64,000 nucleotides of DNA from Paludibaculum sp. (GTDB lineage Bacteria; Acidobacteriota; Terriglobia; Bryobacterales; Bryobacteraceae): positions 110,137-174,136 of the forward strand of contig JARKQJ010000205.1 of NCBI GenBank assembly GCA_029973955.1, read 5' to 3'. Each line of letters starts with the position of its first letter. The stretch's first letter is position 1. Positions 36,287 through 43,915 of this stretch are shown here, piece by piece. The notes under the pieces were generated by a model. It saw only the letters and a list, made by a program, of their open reading frames with translations. It was not told where the DNA came from and searched no databases. The position numbers were made by a program, and so were the translations under genes.

Positions 36287-37570
36287 ATGAACAAGACGTG
36301 GAGCCGGAGAACCATGCTGGGCGCGGCATTGAGCGCCGGGGTGGCGCCGCTGTTCGTGCCTTCGCGCGTGCTGGGCGCGTTTGCGCCTTCGAACCGCATC
36401 ACGGTGGGCGTAATCGGGGTCGGGCGCCAGACGGTCTACGTCAATCTGAAGCAGTTTCTGGGCATGGAAGACGTGCAGGTGGCGGCGGTCTGCGATGTCG
36501 ATCGGTGGCGCCTGGACAACGCCGTGCGGCAGGTGGAGGCGGGCGGCGGCAAGGGCTGCAAGGCCTACGGGCACTATGAGGAGCTGCTGGCGGACAAGTC
36601 GATCGACGCCGTCATGGTGGCCACGCCGGACCACTGGCACGTGCCGATCTCGATGGCGGCAGTGAGGGCCGGCAAGGACGTCTCCTGCGAGAAGCCGCTG
36701 ACGCGCACCATTCACGAAGGCCGGCTGCTGGCCGATCTGGTGAAGAGGCACAAGCGCGTCTTCCGCACCGACAGCGAGTATCGTTCCAAGCCCTGGTATC
36801 ACCAGGCGCGCGAAGCGGTGCGCAACGGCCGGATCGGCCAACTGCTGCGCATCCATACAGGTGTTCCGAAGGGCGACGAGGCGTGCGGCCCGCAGCCCGA
36901 CATGCCCGTGCCGCCGGAACTCGACTATGAACGCTGGCAAGGGGCCGCGCCGCGCGCGCCCTACACCGAGCGGCGCGTCCACAAGCCCAAAGTTTACGAG
37001 CGGCCGGGCTGGATGCGGCGCCTGGAGTACTGCGACGGCATGGTGACCAACTGGGGCACGCACCACAACGACCTGGCGCAATCGGCCAACAATACGGACC
37101 GCAGCGGCCCCGTGGAGGTGGAAGGCCGCGGGACGTATCCGCCGAAGGAGAGCTTCTGGCAGGTGCTGCTCGACTTCGAGGTGCAGTACCGCTACGCCAA
37201 CGGGGTCCGGCTGATCTACAAGATCGACAAGCCCTCGCTGCGCTTCGAGGGCTCCGAAGGCTGGATCTACGCCGATGACACCGGGAAGCTGGAGGCGTCC
37301 AAGCCCTCCATTCTGGAGCCGCCCTCGGGCAGCAACTGGATCAGGCTGCCGATGAAAGAGGACAAGCGCGATTTCATTGACGCCGTGAAGAGCCGCGGCG
37401 AAACCATGGCTGATGCGGAAGTGGGCCACCGCACCACCTCGGTCTGCCATCTGGGCCACATCGCCATTCAGGTGGGCAAACGGCTGGAGTGGGACCCGGT
37501 CCAGGAGCGGTTCACCAACAACGCGGAGGCCAACGCCTTCCTTGCGCGTGGCGTTACACACATCATCTAG
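36287..37570 (+). CDS. Gfo/Idh/MocA oxidoreductase with Tat signal
   Basis: A 427-residue periplasmic NAD(P)-dependent oxidoreductase. ATG 36287 has an AAGGAG site 8 bp before it. The twin-arginine leader is WSRRTMLGAALSAGVAP. The Rossmann part begins ITVGVIGVGRQT, with DVDRWRLDN after the second strand and the catalytic-site CEKPLTRTIHEG. A GTHHND block (TNWGTHHNDLAQ) and a C-terminal beta domain are those of the exported Gfo/Idh group that is abundant in Planctomycetes and Acidobacteria. It may act with the URO-D-like gene upstream. Substrate unknown. Confidence 0.9.
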   Translation: MNKTWSRRTMLGAALSAGVAPLFVPSRVLGAFAPSNRITVGVIGVGRQTVYVNLKQFLGMEDVQVAAVCDVDRWRLDNAVRQVEAGGGKGCKAYGHYEELLADKSIDAVMVATPDHWHVPISMAAVRAGKDVSCEKPLTRTIHEGRLLADLVKRHKRVFRTDSEYRSKPWYHQAREAVRNGRIGQLLRIHTGVPKGDEACGPQPDMPVPPELDYERWQGAAPRAPYTERRVHKPKVYERPGWMRRLEYCDGMVTNWGTHHNDLAQSANNTDRSGPVEVEGRGTYPPKESFWQVLLDFEVQYRYANGVRLIYKIDKPSLRFEGSEGWIYADDTGKLEASKPSILEPPSGSNWIRLPMKEDKRDFIDAVKSRGETMADAEVGHRTTSVCHLGHIAIQVGKRLEWDPVQERFTNNAEANAFLARGVTHII

Positions 37571-37622
37571 TCCCGTTCTTCGCTAAAGCGAGGACGTGAA
37601 GTTGCCGATATGTGAGGGAGAG

Positions 37623-38807
37623 ATGGACCTCACTTCGGCCGCCCTCAGACGCACGGCTCCAGAGGCGGAGAAACCCGCAGAAGGACAGGTGCGCGTGTTC
37701 TCGGTGGGCCAGGCGGCGGCCTCGCTGGGCCGGGCGACGGTCCTGTTGGTGGATCACGTCGACATCAACCGGCAGTTGCTGAAGGGCATGCTGAAGGCCG
37801 GACCCTACCGGCTGCTGGAAGCCCGCAGTCCGGAGGAGGCGCTGTCGATTCTCGAGCGGGAGAGCGTGGACCTGATCATCGCCGAGTTGATCATGAGCGA
37901 CGCCGGGGTGAAGACCTTCAGCGGGCTGGACTTCTGCCGGCGCGTAAAGTCGAACCGGCGCACGCGTCTGATCCCCATCCTGATGATCACCAGCGTGCAG
38001 GGCATCGACAATGAGGTGGCGGGCCTGGAATCGGGCGCCGACGAATTTCTCATCAAGCCGCTGCAACCGGCGGTGGTGCGCACGCGCATCCGCACCATGT
38101 TGCGCAATAAGCGCACCATCGACAGCCTGGAAGAGGCGGAGACCATCCTCTTCGCGCTGGCGCAGACCGTGGAGCAGCGCGACAAAGAGACAGGGAACCA
38201 CTGCCAGAGGCTGGCCGCGCTCAGCGTGGCTTTGGGCACGGCCCTGGGGCTGCCGGATGAGGACCTCCAGGCGCTGTACCGCGGCGGGTTCCTGCATGAC
38301 ATCGGCAAGATCGCCGTGCCCGACGCGATTCTCTTCAAACAGGGCATGCTGAACGAAGCGGAGTGGGAAGTGATGCGCTCGCACACCTGGAAGGGGGAAG
38401 AGATCTGCCTGCCGATGCGCTCTCTGGCCCCGGTGCTGCCGATCATCCGGAACCACCACGAGCGTTGGGACGGCAGCGGTTACCCGGACGGCTTCGCCGG
38501 AGAACAGATCCCGCTCATGGCCCGCATCCTGCAACTGGCCGACATCTACGACGCGCTCACTTCGCGGCGCAGCTACAAGACTGCCTACACGCCGGAGGAA
38601 GCCGTGGCCATTCTTCAGAAGGAGGCTAGCATGGGCTGGCGCGATCCGGAGTTGCTTTCCGTCTTCTGCGAGATGGTCCGGCAGCCGAATTTCGTGGCAA
38701 ACTCCGCGGCGCTGTTCGCGCCGGAAGCGGGCAGCGAGGGCGAAAGCGCCGAGTTGCAGTCGATGCGCGAGTCGCTGGTGCGGATGTCGCGCGAAGTTCT
38801 GAAGTAA
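37623..38807 (+). CDS. Receiver-domain HD-GYP phosphodiesterase
   Basis: A 394-residue two-domain protein. HD-GYP domains hydrolyse cyclic di-GMP. Residues about 38-165 have the receiver fold (TVLLVDHVDINRQLL; K in FLIKPLQPAVV), but the phosphoacceptor Asp is replaced by Glu88 (LIIAELIMSD) and the acidic pair is DH. Residues about 175-360 are an intact HD-GYP: GNHCQRLAAL, FLHDIGKIAVPD, RSHTWKGEEI, NHHERWDGSGYPDG. ATG 37623 follows a GGGAG site; the GTG at 37596 is less likely. The receiver may be permanently in the active-like state, since Glu can mimic phospho-Asp. Confidence 0.9.
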   Translation: MDLTSAALRRTAPEAEKPAEGQVRVFSVGQAAASLGRATVLLVDHVDINRQLLKGMLKAGPYRLLEARSPEEALSILERESVDLIIAELIMSDAGVKTFSGLDFCRRVKSNRRTRLIPILMITSVQGIDNEVAGLESGADEFLIKPLQPAVVRTRIRTMLRNKRTIDSLEEAETILFALAQTVEQRDKETGNHCQRLAALSVALGTALGLPDEDLQALYRGGFLHDIGKIAVPDAILFKQGMLNEAEWEVMRSHTWKGEEICLPMRSLAPVLPIIRNHHERWDGSGYPDGFAGEQIPLMARILQLADIYDALTSRRSYKTAYTPEEAVAILQKEASMGWRDPELLSVFCEMVRQPNFVANSAALFAPEAGSEGESAELQSMRESLVRMSREVLK

Positions 38808-38854
38808 CCGGCGCACGGGCTCAGCCGGCTGCCCGGCGCCGGCAAGGAATTGGG

Positions 38855-39946
38855 CTAGAGCAGGTCGCCGCGCTCGAGTTTCTCGAGCATTTTGACGGCG
38901 TCGCCCACCTTCTGGGCCAGATCGCGGCGCGTCACCAGGAGGGCGTCGGGGGTGTCGACGATGACGAGGTCGTCCACGCCGATCAGCGCCGTGAGCTTTC
39001 CAGGGGCGTCGACGTAGTTGCGCTGAGAGTCCAGCGCCAGCAGCGAGTGGCGCGTGGCGTTGTCCCCGCCGTCCTTGTCCATCAGGTCGTAGACGGCGTT
39101 GAAGCTGCCCACATCGTTCCAGCCGACGTCGCCGGCGGCGAAACCGAGCACACCGGAGGCGTGTTCCATGACGGCGTAGTCGACACTGATGTTCTCGCAG
39201 TGCGGGAAGACCTCGGCCAGCTTAGCGTTGAAGGCGCGCGAGCCGAAGCGCGGCAGGGTGTCGAGCAAGGCGGCGGTTTGGGGCAGGTGCTTCCAAAGCT
39301 GGGCCGCGAAGATGTCGGCGCGCCAGAAGAAGATGCCGGCGTTCCAGCCGAAGTGGCCCGAGGTGACGAACTTCTTAGCGGCGGGCAGGTCCGGCTTTTC
39401 GCGGAAGCGCACGATGGGCACGGGCGTGAGCGAGCCGGGCGTCATGCCGCCCTTGGGAAACTCGATGTAGCCGTAGCCGGTCTCCGGCCAGCGTGGCTGG
39501 ATGCCGATGAGCGCCATCTCGCCCCTGGCGGCGGTGCGGTAAGCGGCGCGCAGCAGCCTCTGGAAAGGGGCAGGGCGCGAGACGTACTGGTCGGCGGGGA
39601 AGACGCCCATCACGGCGTCGGGATCGACGTCCTGCATGATGCGCGCGGCCAGGCCGATGGCCGGGGCGGTATTGCGGCCGCAGGGCTCCGCGATGATCTG
39701 CGCCTTGGGAACCTCGGGAAGCTGCCGGATGATCTCGGCGCGCAGGTGGCCGTTGGTGAGCACCCAGATATTGGAGGGGGGAACCACGGCCTTGAGCCGT
39801 TCGACGGTCTGTTGGATCAGCGTGCCGGCGCCGAGGAAGTCCAGCACCTGCTTGGCGCGCGCCTTGCGCGACCGTGGCCAGAATCTGGTGCCCCGGCCGC
39901 CGGCCAGGATCAATGCATGGTTGTGGTTGGTGCCCGGTTTTGCCAT
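38855..39946 (-). CDS. manC: Mannose-1-phosphate guanylyltransferase
   Basis: A 363-residue nucleotidyltransferase making GDP-mannose from mannose 1-phosphate and GTP for exopolysaccharide and glycoprotein synthesis. The nucleotide signature is ALILAGGRGTRFWPRSRKAR; other family blocks are EPCGRNTAPAIGLAA, GVFPADQYV, GIQPRWPETGYGYIE, HFGWNAGIFFW and VGWNDVGSFNAVYDL. It lacks the C-terminal phosphomannose isomerase domain of long ManC proteins. It is 12 bp downstream of lepB on the same strand, so the three genes are probably co-transcribed. Confidence 0.92.
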   Translation of the reverse strand: MAKPGTNHNHALILAGGRGTRFWPRSRKARAKQVLDFLGAGTLIQQTVERLKAVVPPSNIWVLTNGHLRAEIIRQLPEVPKAQIIAEPCGRNTAPAIGLAARIMQDVDPDAVMGVFPADQYVSRPAPFQRLLRAAYRTAARGEMALIGIQPRWPETGYGYIEFPKGGMTPGSLTPVPIVRFREKPDLPAAKKFVTSGHFGWNAGIFFWRADIFAAQLWKHLPQTAALLDTLPRFGSRAFNAKLAEVFPHCENISVDYAVMEHASGVLGFAAGDVGWNDVGSFNAVYDLMDKDGGDNATRHSLLALDSQRNYVDAPGKLTALIGVDDLVIVDTPDALLVTRRDLAQKVGDAVKMLEKLERGDLL

Positions 39947-39957
39947 CGCTCTTGAGG

Positions 39958-40767
39958 TTACCCCAACGGATAGCGCCGGGGGATCATGAAGGTGCGCTTC
40001 CAGCGCGTCTTGGAGAAGAAGTTCGTGGCCAAGTCGAGGATGTGGTCCAGGCTGATGATGTTGGGGTCTGCCAGACGTTCCGTGCTGGTGTCATAGGACC
40101 AGAAGATGATGGCCGGCTTCCCGATGATGTTTTCGCGCGGGACGAAGCCCCAGTAGCGGGAATCGAGAGAGTTGTCGCGGTTGTCGCCCATGGCGAAATA
40201 GAAGCCTTCGGGGACGACCACCTCGCCGTTGGAGACGTTCTCGGCGAGCATCTTGTAGGCTGCCTCGGCCAGGCGCGTGTTGGGCTCAGAGGGGAAGTTG
40301 TCGCGGTAGGCGTCGGTGTAAGAGGTCTTGTGGACCACGTACGGCTCATTCATCTTTTTGCCGTTGAGCATCAGTTGCTTGTTGACGACGCGGATGTGGT
40401 CACCGGGCACGCCGATGACGCGCTTGATGTAGTTTTCGCGCGGATTGATGGGGAACTTGAAGACGATGATGTCGCCGCGCTGCACGTCTGTGTACGGCAG
40501 CAGGTACTTGCTGATGGCGCCCTTGGGCGAGTAAGTGAGTTTGTCGACGAACATGTGATCGCCGATCAGGACCGTATCCTCCATGGAGCCGGTGGGCACC
40601 ACGAACGCCTGCAGCAGCGTGGTGGTGCCGAACAGGAGCAGGATGATGGTGACGCTCCATTCGGCGACGAAGGCGCGGACCTGTTCGGCGAAGTCGGGCT
40701 TAAAGGTGGGGGTTTCCGGCGTGGCCGGCGCCTGGGGGTTGGAGGGCTTGGAGGCTTTTTGCTTCAT
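39958..40767 (-). CDS. lepB: Signal peptidase I (second of a tandem pair)
   Basis: A 269-residue membrane serine protease that removes Sec and Tat signal peptides. One N-terminal membrane segment (VTIILLLFGTTTLLQAF) precedes the catalytic Ser61 in VPTGSMEDT; the general-base Lys115 is in ENYIKRVIGVPGD, and the conserved MGDNRDNSLDSRYWG is present. A proline-rich cytoplasmic leader (PQAPATPETP) precedes the anchor. It is a tandem paralogue of the next gene upstream (22 bp gap), and the two share most catalytic-core residues. Confidence 0.94.
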   Translation of the reverse strand: MKQKASKPSNPQAPATPETPTFKPDFAEQVRAFVAEWSVTIILLLFGTTTLLQAFVVPTGSMEDTVLIGDHMFVDKLTYSPKGAISKYLLPYTDVQRGDIIVFKFPINPRENYIKRVIGVPGDHIRVVNKQLMLNGKKMNEPYVVHKTSYTDAYRDNFPSEPNTRLAEAAYKMLAENVSNGEVVVPEGFYFAMGDNRDNSLDSRYWGFVPRENIIGKPAIIFWSYDTSTERLADPNIISLDHILDLATNFFSKTRWKRTFMIPRRYPLG

Positions 40768-40789
40768 TGCGTTGTCGCTCGGTACTACT

Positions 40790-41656
40790 CTAATTGTGCC
40801 AGCGGTAGCCGCGGATCAGCAGGAAGGTGCGCTTCCAGCGCGTCTTCCTGAAGAAGTTACGAAAAAGATCGGAGATGTGTTCGAGGTCGATGCCCGAGTT
40901 GACAAGTCTCTCGGTGGGCGCGTCGTAGGACCAGTAAACAATCAGGGGTTTGCCGATGATGTTCTCGCGCGGCACGAAGCCCCAGTAGCGGGAGTCGAGA
41001 GACGAGTCGCGGTTATCGCCCATGGCGAAGTAGCTGTCGGGGGGGACGATGACTTCGCCGTCGGCCACGTTTTTTTCGAGCATGGACAGCGCGCGGTCGT
41101 CCACGCGCGTATTGGGGTCGGAGGGGAAGTTGTCGCGGTAGGCGTCAGTGTACTGCGTTTTGTTGAACTTATACGGCTCGTCGAGAGGCTTGCCGTTGAT
41201 GTAGACCTCTTTGTCGATGAGCTTGAGGCGATCGCCCGGTACGCCGATGACGCGCTTCACGAAGGTCTGGCGCACGTCGACGGGGTAGCGGAAGACGATG
41301 ATGTCGCCGCGCTGGATGGGGGTGTAGGGCAGCAGGTATCTGCTGATGCCGCCGCTGGGGGCGTAGGCCAGTTTGTCAACCAGTAAGTGGTCTCCAATGA
41401 GGAGGTTATCCTCCATGGAGCCGGTTGGGATGACAAACGCCTGGATGAGAGTGGTTGTGCCGAAGAGAAGCAGAAGAATGGTGACGGTCCACTCGGCGAT
41501 GGCGTTGCGCGGCCGCTCAACAGGCTGGAAATCAGTAGTATCCGTGGCCTGAGACTCCGCAGGTTCGGAGGTGGCGGCGGGCTGTCCGGGTACGTCAGCG
41601 GCCAGGCGATCGGTTCCCTGGAGATCCGGCTGGACCTGCTGTTGGTCTTCCTGCAC
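40790..41656 (-). CDS. lepB: Signal peptidase I (first of a tandem pair)
   Basis: A 288-residue membrane signal peptidase. The leader peptide is longer and acidic, followed by TVTILLLLFGTTTLIQAF as the anchor. The catalytic Ser is in IPTGSMEDNLLIGDH, the Lys in QTFVKRVIGVPGDRL, and box E in MGDNRDSSLDSRYWG. All key residues are present in both copies, so both are probably active. It is first in a run lepB-lepB-manC on the minus strand, 18 bp after the JAMM-like membrane gene. Confidence 0.94.
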   Translation of the reverse strand: MQEDQQQVQPDLQGTDRLAADVPGQPAATSEPAESQATDTTDFQPVERPRNAIAEWTVTILLLLFGTTTLIQAFVIPTGSMEDNLLIGDHLLVDKLAYAPSGGISRYLLPYTPIQRGDIIVFRYPVDVRQTFVKRVIGVPGDRLKLIDKEVYINGKPLDEPYKFNKTQYTDAYRDNFPSDPNTRVDDRALSMLEKNVADGEVIVPPDSYFAMGDNRDSSLDSRYWGFVPRENIIGKPLIVYWSYDAPTERLVNSGIDLEHISDLFRNFFRKTRWKRTFLLIRGYRWHN

Positions 41657-41674
41657 TCCCGTTATTGTAGCGAA

Positions 41675-42928
41675 TCAGGGCTTGGGAGCCGCTTTTTCGG
41701 CGTTCCGAGGCGCGTTTTTGCGCGTTTCGGGGGCGGCCGCGGGCGAAATCGCATGGTCCTGGAGCAGGCGGAGTTCGACCGACTCGGAGACGCTGACCCG
41801 TTCGCGCGGGAAGATCTCCAGCCGGAAGGTGACGTTGCTGGTGGCGTTGCGGTACAGCACTCCGCCCCGGCTGAGGTCCTCCTGGCGCAACTCCACCACC
41901 TTGCTGTTGTCGCCGTCCTGGATATGGAGGATGCCGCGCCGGGCGTTGCGGAAGGCGGCGGCTTCGGTGTTCCACTTCAGGTGGAGGTTGTCGCCGAACT
42001 GGACGGCGGAGAGTTCCAGAGCGTAGGGTTCGGGCGACGCGGCGTGGGCCTGTTGCGACCGGTAGCTGAGGGCGATCTGGAAACCGAGCACGACGCCGAG
42101 CAGGAGGAAGACGAAGGAGAGCGGGATCCAGATCCAGCCGCCACGGAAGCGGGAGCGGCTGGCGGGAGCGGTGGAGTCCGCGGCGGCGGCGATGGCGGGC
42201 TCCGGCGGCGCGGCGGCTTCCGGCGGCGCGGCGAGCTGATCCTCGGCGATGGAATAGCCGGTGGCAGCGGCTTCCAACTCAGGATCGGCCTGGTCCAGAC
42301 CACGCGGGCGGCGGGCGGGTTGGCCGCCGCCGAGTTCCTTGCGGCGGAAGGGGAAGAGTTCCTCGGCCGGCTCAGTGGGCATGCGGCCGTTTACGCGGGT
42401 GAAGCAGGTGGCCATGCTGACCCGCGTGGCGAAGGGCTTGACCAGGAGGCAGGCGGCGGTCATCGCCGGGAAGAGCGCGTCGATCAGATCGATATCTTCC
42501 TGGTCCAACTGAATGGAGTCCCGTGTATTGCTGCGGTAGTAGCCGATGGCGTAGATGCGCTTGTCGGGCGCCGGAGCCCAGCGTTCCAGCGCTTCTTCGA
42601 AGGCCTTCCGGTCGGAGGCCGAGAGGATGTAGGAAGGGCCGCGGGCGTGCTCGCAGGGCACGGGGACGAAATCCTCGATGCGGATGACGGTTCTGCCTGC
42701 GAGCTCGGCCGAGCCTAACAGGATGCCGCCGACCTCGGCGCCGCGGCGGGGCACCTGGCCGAAGCCGCGCATGATTTCAAAGCCGAGCCGGTCCACGACA
42801 TCGAAGTCGATGTAAACGGCGAGCGCCCTGCCGGGCGGTTCCCACAGGTAAGTCGAACCAACCACTGACTCGGAAGTGGGCTGCGAAGCGGGCTCTTGGA
42901 GGTCCATGGTGCCGGATAATTCAAGCAT
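41675..42928 (-). CDS. Membrane protein with N-terminal JAMM/MPN-like domain lacking metal ligands
   Basis: A 417-residue protein that I place by pattern. Residues about 35-180 resemble a JAB1/MPN fold: AEVGGILLGSAE matches the E-x-GG-x-L-x-G start, and IGYYRSNTRDSIQLDQED sits where active enzymes have Y-H-S-H-P-x7-S-x2-D. Both zinc histidines are absent, so it should be non-catalytic. An Ala/Pro-rich linker leads to one membrane segment (WIWIPLSFVFLLLGVVLGF, about 280), then a beta-rich outer domain (LELSAVQFGDNLHLKWNTEA). It is 18 bp upstream of the lepB pair. ATG 42907 is an alternative start. Function unknown. Confidence 0.6.
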   Translation of the reverse strand: MLELSGTMDLQEPASQPTSESVVGSTYLWEPPGRALAVYIDFDVVDRLGFEIMRGFGQVPRRGAEVGGILLGSAELAGRTVIRIEDFVPVPCEHARGPSYILSASDRKAFEEALERWAPAPDKRIYAIGYYRSNTRDSIQLDQEDIDLIDALFPAMTAACLLVKPFATRVSMATCFTRVNGRMPTEPAEELFPFRRKELGGGQPARRPRGLDQADPELEAAATGYSIAEDQLAAPPEAAAPPEPAIAAAADSTAPASRSRFRGGWIWIPLSFVFLLLGVVLGFQIALSYRSQQAHAASPEPYALELSAVQFGDNLHLKWNTEAAAFRNARRGILHIQDGDNSKVVELRQEDLSRGGVLYRNATSNVTFRLEIFPRERVSVSESVELRLLQDHAISPAAAPETRKNAPRNAEKAAPKP

Positions 42929-42997
42929 AGTCTACCCCTGGGGATGATCGGCGGAAAACCGCCAACTCTATAGGGGCCGTGCCTGATTTTGGTGCAT

Positions 42998-43915
42998 TTA
43001 CCGGCCTGAGAGCTCCGTCACTTCGATGGAGCGGAACTCGACGGGGCCATGGTCGCCCTGGAGCACGAGCGGGCCCGGTTTGTCTTCGTTGGGGTCAGTG
43101 GTGATGGCGGTGGGGCCGTCGATCTGCTTGTGGTTGATGACGACGGTGCCGTTGAGGGTGACGGTCAACTCGCGGCCGATGAGGCGGATATTGAGGACCT
43201 GCCATTCGCCGGGGGCCTTGCTGGCGTTGACGGAGGGGGGGATGCGGGAGTAGAGGGCGCCGTTGCCGTGCACGTCGGGCGGCTTGCCGAAGTTGTCGTA
43301 GATCTGGACCTCGTAGCGGCCGCGGAGGCCGATGCCGCTGTTGGAGCCTTTGGCGTAACGGTATTCGACGCGGGCTTCGAAGTTCCAGAACTTCTGAATG
43401 GAGGCGATGTCGGAGGCCTTGGCGCGGTTTTTCAGCAGGCCGTCCTCCACATACCAGCCGGGCGCCTCCGGGACGATCTGGCGCCAGCCTTCGGTGGACT
43501 TGCCGTCGAAGAGGCTCACGTTGCGTTTGGGGCGGATGTTGGCGGAGTCGCGTTCGGGGAGTTCGGGGGCGCGGACGGCGGTGAAGGGCAGGGCGGGGGT
43601 GTCACCGCCCGCGTCGCGCTGGCCGGTGAGCGTGCCGTTCTGGAATGAGGCGCGGAAGCTGTGCTTGAGATCGCCGCGGACGCAGGAGAAGCGCAGTTGG
43701 CCGTTTTCGATGCGGGCTTCGGCGATGGGGTCCACTTGTCCGCCGGGGAAGCCGACAAAGCTGCCCTGAATGGGTCCGCTGCCGGCGTTGCGCACCTCCA
43801 GCCACCAGACACGGCCGCGCGGAGCCTGGACGTGGATGTTCCAGCGGCCATTGAAATCGGAATCGGCGGCCAAGGCGGCGGTGGCGAGAAGGGAGGCCAG
43901 GAAGAGGCGGTTCAT
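42998..43915 (-). CDS. Secreted DUF1080 (3-keto-disaccharide hydrolase-like) protein
   Basis: A 305-residue exported protein. Signal peptide MNRLFLASLLATAALAAD. The first about 95 residues are a small beta domain (FNGRWNIHVQAPRGRVWWLE), and residues about 125-300 are DUF1080: VSLFDGKSTEGWRQIV, GSNSGIGLRGRYEVQIYDNF and INHKQIDGPTAI. Its start overlaps the stop of the TgpA-like gene as ATGA, so it is translationally coupled to it. A related DUF1080 domain is fused to ThuA at 919-2385. It probably binds or cleaves a modified disaccharide. Confidence 0.85.
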   Translation of the reverse strand: MNRLFLASLLATAALAADSDFNGRWNIHVQAPRGRVWWLEVRNAGSGPIQGSFVGFPGGQVDPIAEARIENGQLRFSCVRGDLKHSFRASFQNGTLTGQRDAGGDTPALPFTAVRAPELPERDSANIRPKRNVSLFDGKSTEGWRQIVPEAPGWYVEDGLLKNRAKASDIASIQKFWNFEARVEYRYAKGSNSGIGLRGRYEVQIYDNFGKPPDVHGNGALYSRIPPSVNASKAPGEWQVLNIRLIGRELTVTLNGTVVINHKQIDGPTAITTDPNEDKPGPLVLQGDHGPVEFRSIEVTELSGR

